Positions 7,265 through 14,436 are shown, counted from the first letter of the stretch. The stretch is DNA of 16,249 nucleotides from CAMBDR01 sp046597185 (GCA_046597185.1 JBKJLF010000467.1:1-16249); one strand, 5' to 3'. The notes: generated by a model from the letters alone, not told the origin. Numbers and translations are program-made.

Positions 7265-7298
7265 TTACCTTACTGAGTAAAATTACTCAGTAAGGTAA
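7265..7298. terminator. 34-bp palindrome between convergent genes, possible bidirectional terminator
   Basis: TTACCTTACTGAGTAA and its exact complement are separated by two A bases. The site sits 12 bases after the fadH stop and about 55 bases past the end of the convergent tannase remnant, which suits a bidirectional terminator. However, neither side has a long T-run. The nested TTACTGAGTAA/TTACTCAGTAA units also resemble regulator sites. Confidence 0.5.
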
Positions 7299-7352
7299 AC
7301 TTTCTCCTGCGCAAGCAATAACACGGCAATTAATTTACCAATTACGCCATTA

Positions 7353-8659
7353 TTAGTTCACACAAGTAAAGCTGGCCGCCAACTTGACATCGCCCGTGCC
7401 ATTGTAACGAGGCCAGGTCGGGTATTCACACATCGGGCGGCTGCGACCCGGCACGCCGATCGAGTCCACCGTGATTTGGTTAGTCGGGGCGATGCCTTTT
7501 TCTACCCAGTTCTCCAGTGCCGTGAGTGAATCATAGGTGGCGTTAAAAGTTCTACTCAGGCTGTGACCATAGCCGGGCACTTCGTAATAACGCACAAAGC
7601 CCGCCACCGTGCTCGCGCCCATTTTGGTTTTCAGCCGTTCATAATATTGCGCTGTCGCACGGGTACTGATCAAGACATCGGCGGAACCATGAGCCATGAT
7701 CAACTTACCACCGCGTGCATTAAAGGCCGACAAGTCGGCATTGTTAATATCTTGCAGCAACGACAGCGCACTAATGCGCGCCACCCACAGTGCCGTCTAC
7801 GCTTGCGCTGGCCGGGTCGAAACGGGCGTTGCAGGCGGCCACGTTGCTGACAATATTGTCTTTCAAGCCGTCCAATTCATCACAGACGGCCATACTCGAA
7901 GTCAAGGCCAGCGTGCGCTTGGCGACATTCAAATACGCCCCCGGTGCGGCCATGGCGCGCGCCAACTTACCGCTGGCCAGGGTAAACGCAGCGGAATTCC
8001 ATGCCGGATACCACTTTCAAGGCTTCACGGCCACCAGTTGAACCACCGGTAAAATAGGTTTTGCCGGGGCGGGCACCATAGCGCAGACGAATCAGATAGT
8101 CCGCCGTATCATGGGTTTTTTTCAGGGCATTGCCGGCAAAATTGGCCAGCGCTTCATCGTTGACGGCAAACGAGGCATCGCGCCCAAAAATGAAGGGCGG
8201 CTTCAGGGTATGGCCAGAATCACTACCGTAAGTAGCATAGCTGCGGCCAAGCGGGATAGGTTTATCCAGTGGGCCACTTTGCACATTCAACAAGCCCGAA
8301 GGGAAGGTGGATAACACGCCATTATAGCCGCCACCACCAAACATGACGGCCTTGCCATTCCATGCGGTGGGCAAATTGAGTTGAAACTTAATCGGTGGTG
8401 CAGTCGGATCGATCGGGTTGATCTGGCCAAACACCTTGCAGTATTCCGGCACGGCGGCAGCCCCGGTGCCCGCCGCCAGCACAATCGTGGCTACAGTGAC
8501 AAAAGCGCCATTGGTCGGTAAGGCGATAAATTGGGTGGGTACGCTCTGGCGTGCCATGTCTGCGCAGGTGAGCGGTTTGGGGCCGTCTTTGCCGCCGCAG
8601 CCAGCCAATATCAAGAGCGCACAAACTGAAGCGAAGGGAAGAAAATTACGTTTAGTCAT
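7353..8659 (-). pseudogene. Tannase/feruloyl esterase-family lipoprotein, broken by two internal deletions
   Basis: Three frames together spell one tannase-family esterase. Part 1 (8659 to about 8010) has a lipoprotein signal with lipobox LAGC (MTKRNFL...LAGCGG) and the catalytic-serine motif GGSTGGRE. It then breaks inside KVV. Part 2 (about 8010 to 7785), in another frame, resumes with YPAWNSAAF and APGAYLN and ends after CNARFDPA. Part 3 (about 7784 to 7353), in the third frame, resumes at ARISALS and holds the catalytic Asp (AHGSADVL) and His (VPGYGHS) and the family ending AASFTCVN. Compared with remembered relatives, about 16 residues are missing at the first join and about 110 at the second. 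The ATG at 8659 has a GGGGG run seven bases upstream. It would be inactive, as serine and Asp/His are now in different frames. Confidence 0.85.
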
Positions 8660-8881
8660 TGTTATACCCCCAAGGTTACCAACAGAGGTTTAAAAACGCC
8701 ATGAACCAGGGTGAAACAAATGCGACGGATGAAAGGCAAAGCACAATGCGAACACGGACAATGCCTGACATCTTTATTAATCAATTTGAATAAAATGGCT
8801 ATGCTGCCCCTGTTTGCGCATGCTGTCAACCAAAAAGCAGGAACTATCCATAACCTGTGCAGTATTGCAACAGACTACAAC

Positions 8882-9325
8882 TTATCTCACATCCACCAAA
8901 GCCTTTTTGATGGTGTATGGCCCATTATAAGTGCCCGTTGCGTTTTTATAGCCCTGGGTGGTGGCGTCTTTTTTGAAGGTCAATACAAACGACAAAGGGT
9001 CGTTGTGCGCGGCATCAGCCAGTGCCGTGCCCAGGTTAGAGGAATCGGTTTGGTCGATCATGCGTTTGAAGGTGGTGCTGGTCGCGCCAACGCCTTGTGC
9101 ATCCACCACAAAAATATTCGCCGAATCAAGATGCCCGCTAAATTGCACCGCACCCGTGGAAGAACCAATCAGGCGGGTTTTGCTGCTGGTAATGGAACGG
9201 TCGCTGTATTTGAAGCTGTCGCGAGCGCTCAGGTAAGAGAGGCGGATATTGGATGCGCTGAACTTGCTTGCCGTGCCAAAATTGCTGCTGCCCGCTTCTG
9301 CCACATACTTGCGCTTGTAAAGCAT
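8882..9325 (-). CDS. Unrecognised protein, probably a C-terminal fragment
   Basis: From ATG at 9325 the frame gives about 147 residues starting MLYKRKYVAEAGSSNF, rich in Ser, Thr, Ala and Asp with few cysteines. The composition and alternating pattern suggest a beta-rich domain such as the end of a secreted or surface protein. No signal peptide is seen at this start. The frame is open to 9451, but that part overlaps the next gene's promoter and N-terminus. A 19-bp palindrome sits six bases upstream of the ATG and there is no clear ribosome-binding site. Either a small orphan gene or the remnant of a larger exported protein whose front was lost. I do not recognise the family. Confidence 0.4.
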   Translation of the reverse strand: MLYKRKYVAEAGSSNFGTASKFSASNIRLSYLSARDSFKYSDRSITSSKTRLIGSSTGAVQFSGHLDSANIFVVDAQGVGATSTTFKRMIDQTDSSNLGTALADAAHNDPLSFVLTFKKDATTQGYKNATGTYNGPYTIKKALVDVR

Positions 9326-9331
9326 CAAATC

Positions 9332-9350
9332 GATTTTTCTCAGAAAAATC
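9332..9350. promoter_or_regulatory. 19-bp palindrome in a divergent gene start region
   Basis: GATTTTTCTCAGAAAAATC is a perfect palindrome around one central base. It lies 13 bases before a consensus TATAAT (9364-9369), where a -35 element would be, and immediately upstream of the ATG at 9325 on the other strand. An operator for the rightward MoaD-like operon is the likeliest reading; the position also allows a hairpin in the leftward leader. Confidence 0.4.
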
Positions 9351-9363
9351 ATACAAATACCGT

Positions 9364-9369
9364 TATAAT
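9364..9369 (+). promoter_or_regulatory. -10 box of the MoaD-like/propeller operon
   Basis: Consensus TATAAT lies 55 bases before the ATG at 9425. No good -35 hexamer stands 16-18 bases upstream; the palindrome 9332-9350 covers that place, so an activator may be needed or the site may be weak. Confidence 0.45.
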
Positions 9370-9424
9370 CAGGTTCAATACCGATGAGACTGCACAAGAT
9401 TCGCACCAGATTGGACACACACCC

Positions 9425-9694
9425 ATGCCACGCCTGATTTTCACCCCACAATTACGCCGTTTTACCGAGGTGCCGGAAGTCGAATCGAGCGCCAGCATCT
9501 TGCGCGCCGCATTGGAAGATGCGTTTGCTGGCAATCCACGTTTGCGCGGCTATATTTTGGACGAGCAAGGCCATTTGCGTCCGAATGTGGTGATTTTTAT
9601 CGATGACCAACGCATCCGAAGCACGCGCTTGCTGGATGATGCGCTACAACCCCATTCACAAATCTACATTTTACAAGCTCTGTCAGGAGGTTAA
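9425..9694 (+). CDS. MoaD/ThiS-like ubiquitin-fold protein
   Basis: An 89-residue protein of the beta-grasp type: it starts MPRLIFTPQLRRF, has a middle helix with conserved spacing (SASILRAALEDAF), a strand-rich second half (NVVIFIDDQRI) and ends in LSGG. A C-terminal Gly-Gly is the activated end in MoaD and ThiS sulfur carriers. The ATG at 9425 is chosen because the family begins here; the open frame back to 8711 overlaps the preceding gene. No strong ribosome-binding site precedes it. The next gene starts directly after its stop, so they are one operon. No ThiF/MoeB-like activating enzyme or molybdopterin genes are present, so a standard molybdopterin role is doubtful. Sulfur carrier or protein modifier are both open. 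Confidence 0.85.
   Translation: MPRLIFTPQLRRFTEVPEVESSASILRAALEDAFAGNPRLRGYILDEQGHLRPNVVIFIDDQRIRSTRLLDDALQPHSQIYILQALSGG
9685..9690 (+). promoter_or_regulatory. Ribosome-binding site inside the terminal Gly-Gly codons
   Basis: AGGAGG overlaps the codons GGA GGT that encode the last two glycines of the MoaD-like protein. It precedes the ATG at 9695 by four bases, with the stop TAA between them. It fixes the start of the propeller gene and couples the two. Confidence 0.85.
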
Positions 9695-10795
9695 ATGCGT
9701 GCCCTGCTCTCTACCCGTAAAGGGTTATTCGAACTCACCCGTCAAGCCAGCGGCCAATGGGCCTTGCAACTGGCGGGTTTTATCGCCGATCCGGTCACCA
9801 TGACCTTGTTTGATGCGCGGGATGGCAGCGTCTATGCGGCGCTCAACCTCGGCCATTTTGGCGTTAAACTGCATCGGCGTGATGCAGGCGCGACCAGTTG
9901 GCAGGAAATTGCCGTGCCCGCCTATCCACCGCAGGAGCAAAAAGCCGAAGGCGATGTGGATTGGAAGCTGCGCATGATCTGGAGTATGGCCGCTGGCGGT
10001 GCCGATCAACCGGGCGTATTGTGGGCCGGCACCTTGCCCGGTGGCTTGTTTCGCTCGCAAGATAGGGGCGAATCGTGGCAATTGGTGGAAAGCCTGTGGC
10101 AGATGCCGCTACGGCGTGAATGGGTGGGTGGTGGGGCGGAAGTGCCGGGCATTCATTCGATTTGTGTTGACCCGCGCAACAGTGCGCGCCTGCTGGTGGG
10201 CGTGTCGTGCGGGGGCGCGTGGCTGAGCGAGGACGGCAGTGCCAGTTGGCACTCACGCGCACGCGGCATGCTTGCGACCTTTATGCCGCCGGAGTTGGCA
10301 GCGGTCGAGCATGTGCAAGACCCGCACCTGATCGTGCAATGCGCAGGTCAACCACAAAACTATTGGTGCCAGCATCACTGCGGCATTTGGCGCTCGCAAG
10401 ACGATGCCATATCCTGGCAACAAATTCATCCGCAGGATGCCAACGGCCAAGCGCTTTCAGGATTTGGCTTTGCGGTGGCGGTACACCCGCAGGATGCGCA
10501 ATGCGCGTGGTTTGTGCCCGCCACTTCGGATCAGGAACGGGTGCCGGGGGATGCGGCACTCTCGGTTAGCCGCACCCGTGATGGGGGTAAAACCTTTGAG
10601 TCCTTGCGGGTCGGATTGCCGCAAAAAGATTGTTACGACCTGATTTACCGCCACGGTCTGGCACTGGCACCAAGCGGGCAAACCTTGCTGATTGGCTCCA
10701 CCACGGGCGGTTTGTGGGTGAGTGAAAACGGCGGCGACGCCTGGCAAGAAATCACCCATACTTTGCCGCCGATTTATGCTGTTCAGTTTGCTTGA
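9695..10795 (+). CDS. WD40/YVTN/BNR-like beta-propeller protein (sialidase-fold)
   Basis: A 366-residue protein with six Asp-box (S-x-D-x-G-x-x-W) hairpins: RRDAGATSW (61-69), RSQDRGESW (120-128), LSEDGSASW (177-185), RSQDDAISW (233-241), RTRDGGKTF (293-301) and VSENGGDAW (342-350). These define a six-bladed propeller of the sialidase/sortilin type. Other striking segments are REWVGGGAEVPGIHSICVDP (141-160) and WCQHHCGIWRS (224-234); the His/Cys cluster could bind a metal or form an active site. There is no signal peptide, so it acts in the cytoplasm, unlike true sialidases. It starts immediately after the MoaD-like gene. I recall such pairs elsewhere, without a described function. Confidence 0.85.
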   Translation: MRALLSTRKGLFELTRQASGQWALQLAGFIADPVTMTLFDARDGSVYAALNLGHFGVKLHRRDAGATSWQEIAVPAYPPQEQKAEGDVDWKLRMIWSMAAGGADQPGVLWAGTLPGGLFRSQDRGESWQLVESLWQMPLRREWVGGGAEVPGIHSICVDPRNSARLLVGVSCGGAWLSEDGSASWHSRARGMLATFMPPELAAVEHVQDPHLIVQCAGQPQNYWCQHHCGIWRSQDDAISWQQIHPQDANGQALSGFGFAVAVHPQDAQCAWFVPATSDQERVPGDAALSVSRTRDGGKTFESLRVGLPQKDCYDLIYRHGLALAPSGQTLLIGSTTGGLWVSENGGDAWQEITHTLPPIYAVQFA

Positions 10796-10873
10796 GGGCA
10801 GTATCGCCAATCACGCAAGCATTTTACGCCGTATTTGCACCTTATTGCCTCGTTACTTCTCACCAGGAAAACC

Positions 10874-11995
10874 ATGCAAGCCGAAAAAATCAGCCTCTAC
10901 TATAAAGATGCCGCTTCCGACAAGGAATATCACGCCCAACTCACCGCAGAAGGCGACGGTTTCATCGTCACCTTTCAATACGGGCGGCGGCATGGCACCC
11001 TCACTGCGGGCAAAAAAACTGCCAACCCGGTGGCGTATCCCGTCGCCAAAAAAGCTTATGACAAACTGGTAACCGAAAAAGTAGGCAAAGGCTATTCGCC
11101 CGGTGCGGCGGGTGCGGCGTTTGAAAACACGGCACTGGAACAGCGCTTTACCGGGATTGTGCCGCAGTTGCTCAACCCGATTTCGGAAGAAGAAACCGAA
11201 GCCTATTTCACCGATCCAGCCTTTGTGGCGCAGCAAAAGTATAACGGCCACCGCCGCCTGATCAAACGTGACGCGGCGGGGCGCGTCGGCATCAATCGCA
11301 AAGGCTTGGCAGTGAGCTTGCCGGAAACCGTGGGCAGCGCGCTGGATGCACTGGCAGAGTTTGGCGATTTGGTGTTGGATGGCGAATTGATGGGCAGCGT
11401 ATATGCCATTTTTGATGTGTTGGAACTGGAAGGGCAAGATTTGCGGCCGCAGCCGTATCAGGTGCGCCTGGCAGCGCTGGCGCGCATTGGGCAAGCGCTT
11501 GCCAGCGCAGGTGTGACCGATGTGTTTGCCGTGAAAACTGCCAGCAGCGAAGCAGAAAAGCGTGCTTTGCATGAGGAGATGCGCGCTTTGAAACGCGAAG
11601 GCACGGTGTTTAAACGGGCCGATGCGCCGTATGTGGCGGGCCGCCCGAATTCCAAGGGCAACCAGTTAAAGCGCGTGTTCCGCCATAGCGCCACACTGGT
11701 GGTAACCCAGCCGCACGCCAGCAAACGCAGCGTGAGCGTGCATGCTTTTGATGGCGCAGGCAAGAATGTGCCGCTGGGCAATGTCACCATCCCCGCCAAC
11801 CAGGTCATTCCAGCCAAAGGGGCGCTGGTGGAAGTGACTTATATGCATGTGTTTGTCGGCGGTAGCCTGTATCAGCCGCAATACCAGGGCGAACGGGATG
11901 ATATTGAGCTGGCGGCTTGCACTACTGCTCAATTGCTGTTTTATACGCCGGAGGCGGGGGCGGAGGAGGAGGAGGATGAGATACCGTCCCCGTAA
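10874..11995 (+). CDS. WGR domain fused to ATP-dependent DNA ligase
   Basis: A 373-residue protein. The N-terminus (about 5-75) is a WGR-type domain (YHAQLTAEGDGFIVTFQYGR...), known from PARP and MolR proteins. An adenylating nucleotidyltransferase domain follows: motif I KYNGHR (122-127, Lys122 would carry AMP), motif III LDGELMG (168-174), IIIa YAIFDVL (177-183), IV EGTVFK (242-247) and V QLKRVF (264-269). An OB-like region (about 272-345, ending GSLYQPQYQGERDDI) and a very acidic tail (EEEEDE) complete it. The ATG at 10874 has AGGA about seven bases upstream; the frame from 10835 lacks one. It probably seals nicked or broken DNA using ATP, in addition to the housekeeping NAD ligase. The motif I asparagine in place of the common aspartate (KxDGxR) is unusual. 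Confidence 0.88.
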   Translation: MQAEKISLYYKDAASDKEYHAQLTAEGDGFIVTFQYGRRHGTLTAGKKTANPVAYPVAKKAYDKLVTEKVGKGYSPGAAGAAFENTALEQRFTGIVPQLLNPISEEETEAYFTDPAFVAQQKYNGHRRLIKRDAAGRVGINRKGLAVSLPETVGSALDALAEFGDLVLDGELMGSVYAIFDVLELEGQDLRPQPYQVRLAALARIGQALASAGVTDVFAVKTASSEAEKRALHEEMRALKREGTVFKRADAPYVAGRPNSKGNQLKRVFRHSATLVVTQPHASKRSVSVHAFDGAGKNVPLGNVTIPANQVIPAKGALVEVTYMHVFVGGSLYQPQYQGERDDIELAACTTAQLLFYTPEAGAEEEEDEIPSP

Positions 11996-11996
11996 C

Positions 11997-12035
11997 GCAT
12001 CTTCGTCCATTCAAAAATTGATGCTGCTTTTTTTT
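11997..12035 (+). terminator. Weak possible terminator after the ligase gene
   Basis: GCATC (11997-12001) can pair with GATGC (12020-12024), followed shortly by eight T residues (12028-12035). The stem is only five pairs with a long loop, so this is a weak candidate chosen mainly for the T-run and position. Confidence 0.3.
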
Positions 12036-12049
12036 GGTCACACTCAAGG

Positions 12050-12644
12050 TCAACCCAATATCTCCCAGCGTCCACCGCGCGCAGGCCCCACGTGCCCAAG
12101 CGTGCCAGCTTGCTTGAGTTTATTGAGGTGATACTTGATTCCATCGCGGCTCAACCCCAGCGCGCCCGCCAGTTCCGTTTGCGAAATTCCGGGATTGGCA
12201 CTGATCAAAGACAACAGGCGCGCTGAATCGGCGATTGGGGTAGTGATTGGGGTAGTAATTGGGGTAGTTTCGTCGATTGGGGTAGTAATTGGGGTAGTGA
12301 TTGGGGTAGTCGCGGCGATTGGGTCAGTCGAGGCGGCAGCCAAGTGCGCCGGGTTGGCTTTGAAGGTCACCATCAACCCTGACATGCCCGTGTCAAAAAA
12401 CGGGGGCACCATATCGTGCGCCAGACATTCGCGGCGAATCTTCTCTATGCCCCGGCCCCATGACTCAATATAGCCAGCGCGGAAAAAGGCCGAAGCCAAC
12501 AGCGGGTTGAAGGGGTTGGACGGGTGTTTGTCCATCAGGTTTTCCAGCGTCCAGCGTTCCTTCAGCATTAGCGAAGCCGGAAATCCATTTCAGGTATTCG
12601 TCGTGCCAGGATTCTTTCCATTCGACGCATTGGCTTTCTTTCAT
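12050..12644 (-). pseudogene. AlbA_2/RecG-like ATP-binding regulator reduced to its two ends
   Basis: From ATG at 12644 the sequence reads MKESQCVEWKESWHDEYLKW then ISGFANAEG, the conserved opening of the Schlafen/AlbA_2 domain. Near 12570 the frame changes and it continues as ERWTLENLMDKHPSNPFNP and FRAGYIESWGRGIEKI, the C-terminal ATPase-like part of the same family. A TPITTPI repeat linker and a winged helix (SQTELAGALGLSRDGIKYHL) end at 12050. About 300 central residues are absent compared with a usual length near 480. The later part is an open frame from 12568 but begins mid-domain. Family members are putative ATP-binding transcriptional regulators. The gene is most likely dead; a shortened DNA-binding protein from the remaining winged helix is possible. 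Confidence 0.82.
12232..12330 (+). repeat. 12-bp tandem repeats encoding TPIT linker; G4-rich on the plus strand
   Basis: The unit ATTGGGGTAGTN recurs six times in two blocks of three, followed by a degenerate GATTGGGTCAGTC. On the minus strand it encodes repeated TPI/TTPI. The plus strand has six G4 runs 12 bases apart within a block. Repeats of this kind change copy number easily by slippage. Confidence 0.8.
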
Positions 12645-12743
12645 GTGAGGCTCATTTTCCTTTGGTTGCGCTTGTCATATCGGGTATGCGAAATCCTGCC
12701 GGGTTACTGGCGGAGATGTCCAACTGAATTTTACCCGCATTTT

Positions 12744-12771
12744 ACGTGCCTGCCCTACCTTTCAGGCACGT
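12744..12771. repeat. 9-bp inverted repeat downstream of the DUF2252 gene
   Basis: ACGTGCCTG (12744-12752) and CAGGCACGT (12763-12771) flank a 10-base loop. It lies 64 bases past the stop of the leftward gene. No T-run follows on that strand, so it is at best a weak terminator. The rest of 12645-12834 shows no gene. Confidence 0.5.
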
Positions 12772-12834
12772 TTACCCATAACAATTGCTCTAAGGCGACA
12801 AGGAAGGCCCTCCACTCAATTTTGCTCTGCTGCT

Positions 12835-14199
12835 TTAAAACAAAGGTGTCCCGTTATTTTTTGCCGCCACAAAGGCTTGCCAATCCAGGCCCACCTGCGC
12901 CGCATAGTCATACGCAAAGCTGATAATTTCCGCCTTCAAGCTACTCTTGCTGGTCACCGCATCGGCAACCTGTTTGTCGATGCTGTAGCTGACAATACTT
13001 GCGTCATAATCCTGATCAGCCAAAGCATGGGCCGATGCCAGCGCCACGCCGAGGTAGCTGGCTGCCGTATTCAATTTACCCGCCGTGGCCAGCGCGGTGG
13101 TATCAAAATCCTGCTGCCAAGGGGATTTTTCGTGCGCGAAGTAAGCTGCGCCATTGACCGTGGTGCAACCTGTCAGCACATCGGCATTAATCAGTTGCGC
13201 TTTCAGGGTTTTGGCAACCCGGCAGCCTTCGTTGTAGCCATAGCTGCTGGCAGGAAGACGGCCGTTGGCAGCCGTGGCGACGCTGCTGACGATGGTTTGC
13301 TTCATTTCGAGAATCACATCATCACTGGTCGAGGAAGACGGGCCTTCCAGCAAAACATAGTAGCGCAGCTTGCCCAAACTGCCCACGCCGGAGCCAAGTT
13401 TTTGGCGGATGTCTTTGACGGTATAAAAGCTGGCGCTGTAACGCTTGGAGGAGGCAATCGAATTGATGTAGCTGCTCATGGCCAGCGTGATGGCGCTGTA
13501 GGTGTTGGCGTTGACGGTCACCAAATTGGCGCTGGTCTGGAAGATGCGGCTGCTTCCGCTGAGCTGAGTGTACTTCGTCAGTAAGCCCGAACGGGTTGAG
13601 CTGGCTCCAGCACTGATGGTATCTTGCACCACCCCGCTGGAATTGCCGTTTTTCAACTGAAAACTCAGTTCGTCGGACGTGCCTTTAAAGCTGTCCATCT
13701 TGTCCAGATAACCGCCCACCATGGTGTTGATGGCGGTGCTGATATCGCTATCGGCCACGCCATTTTCGCGCCCCGCCAGTATCATGCTGACGGCCAGGCG
13801 GCGCACATCCCACACGTACTGGCCCAGATAGCCTTCATCAAAATCACTGACGGCAAACACTTGGCTGCCGCTACTGTCGCGCATTGCACCAAAATTGCCG
13901 ATATGGGTGTCGCCACCCAACCAGGTATAGCCGGTTTGCAATGTGGTCCAGGCGGAAGCTGGCAGGGTTGCCATGTCCTGGAAGAAAATATGATCGGTGC
14001 CCCGGTAAAACATAAATGGGCTGATCGCCATTTGGGTCATTTTGGTGCTGAGGTCGGCGCTGTCGGTGGCGGCGAATTGATGGTTAAAATTGTAGATTTG
14101 ATTGACCACCCAGCTCGAGCGCGAACTGGCTGCCTGTGCTGCCAAGGCTGTTGCGAGCAGGCTCGCGCCGATCAGTATTGATACCATTGTGCGTTTCAT
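12835..14199 (-). CDS. Exported DUF2252-family protein (kinase-like fold)
   Basis: A 454-residue protein with a clear Sec signal (MKRTMVSILIGASLLATALA, cleavage after AQA about residue 23). The DUF2252 core follows: PFMFYRGT (61-68), GGDTHIGNFG (95-104) and VSDFDE (117-122). GDxHxxNFG with DFD resembles the catalytic and metal-binding loops of aminoglycoside-kinase/HipA-type phosphotransferases, the usual inference for this family, whose substrate is unknown. The ATG at 14199 is chosen because the signal peptide starts there and AAGG lies upstream; the frame to 14367 is non-coding in character. Export is odd for an ATP-using fold, so a non-ATP ligand or a periplasmic binding role is possible. 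Single-gene transcript by spacing. Confidence 0.85.
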   Translation of the reverse strand: MKRTMVSILIGASLLATALAAQAASSRSSWVVNQIYNFNHQFAATDSADLSTKMTQMAISPFMFYRGTDHIFFQDMATLPASAWTTLQTGYTWLGGDTHIGNFGAMRDSSGSQVFAVSDFDEGYLGQYVWDVRRLAVSMILAGRENGVADSDISTAINTMVGGYLDKMDSFKGTSDELSFQLKNGNSSGVVQDTISAGASSTRSGLLTKYTQLSGSSRIFQTSANLVTVNANTYSAITLAMSSYINSIASSKRYSASFYTVKDIRQKLGSGVGSLGKLRYYVLLEGPSSSTSDDVILEMKQTIVSSVATAANGRLPASSYGYNEGCRVAKTLKAQLINADVLTGCTTVNGAAYFAHEKSPWQQDFDTTALATAGKLNTAASYLGVALASAHALADQDYDASIVSYSIDKQVADAVTSKSSLKAEIISFAYDYAAQVGLDWQAFVAAKNNGTPLF

Positions 14200-14305
14200 T
14201 GTGCAGCCCTTTATCATTATTTTGGTCTGCCATTGTACCGCTATAGTATGACCATTGGATGACGCTTTGCGATGCGGCTTCAAGATGCTGCTTTGCGACG
14301 CTTTG

Positions 14306-14413
14306 TTAAACGACAGCGGCCACAACTTTCGGCATGGCCGCATCGAGCGCCAAGTTATTGACCACATCCCAATAGGTCAAGGAGTATGAAGGGGTTTGCG
14401 TAGGCGTACTCAC
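14306..14413 (-). CDS. Possible 35-residue peptide or gene remnant
   Basis: Between the GH16 gene and the DUF2252 gene, same strand, a GTG-started frame encodes 35 residues containing SYSLTYWDVVNN and DAAMPKVVAAVV. The composition looks protein-like, but there is no clear ribosome-binding site and I recognise no family. It may equally be the tail of a lost gene. The rest of 14200-14436 shows only short direct repeats (GCAAAGC). Confidence 0.2.
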   Translation of the reverse strand: MSTPTQTPSYSLTYWDVVNNLALDAAMPKVVAAVV

Positions 14414-14436
14414 ATAATAAACGCATCAACTTGTGT

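Noticed and set aside
8711..9694. A single 327-residue protein covering the MoaD-like gene
   Set aside because: The first two thirds overlap the opposite-strand ORF, have shadow-like composition and span the TATAAT promoter; only the part from 9425 fits a family.
10853..11572. Minus-strand open frame of 239 codons
   Set aside because: Completely antisense to the WGR-ligase gene, whose motifs are unambiguous.
12232..12330. CRISPR-like regular repeats
   Set aside because: Units are 12 bases with no unique spacers and encode an in-frame TPIT linker of a known protein family.
12877..13584. Plus-strand open frame of 235 codons
   Set aside because: Antisense to the intact DUF2252 gene, with no start signal and Gly/Arg/His-rich shadow composition.
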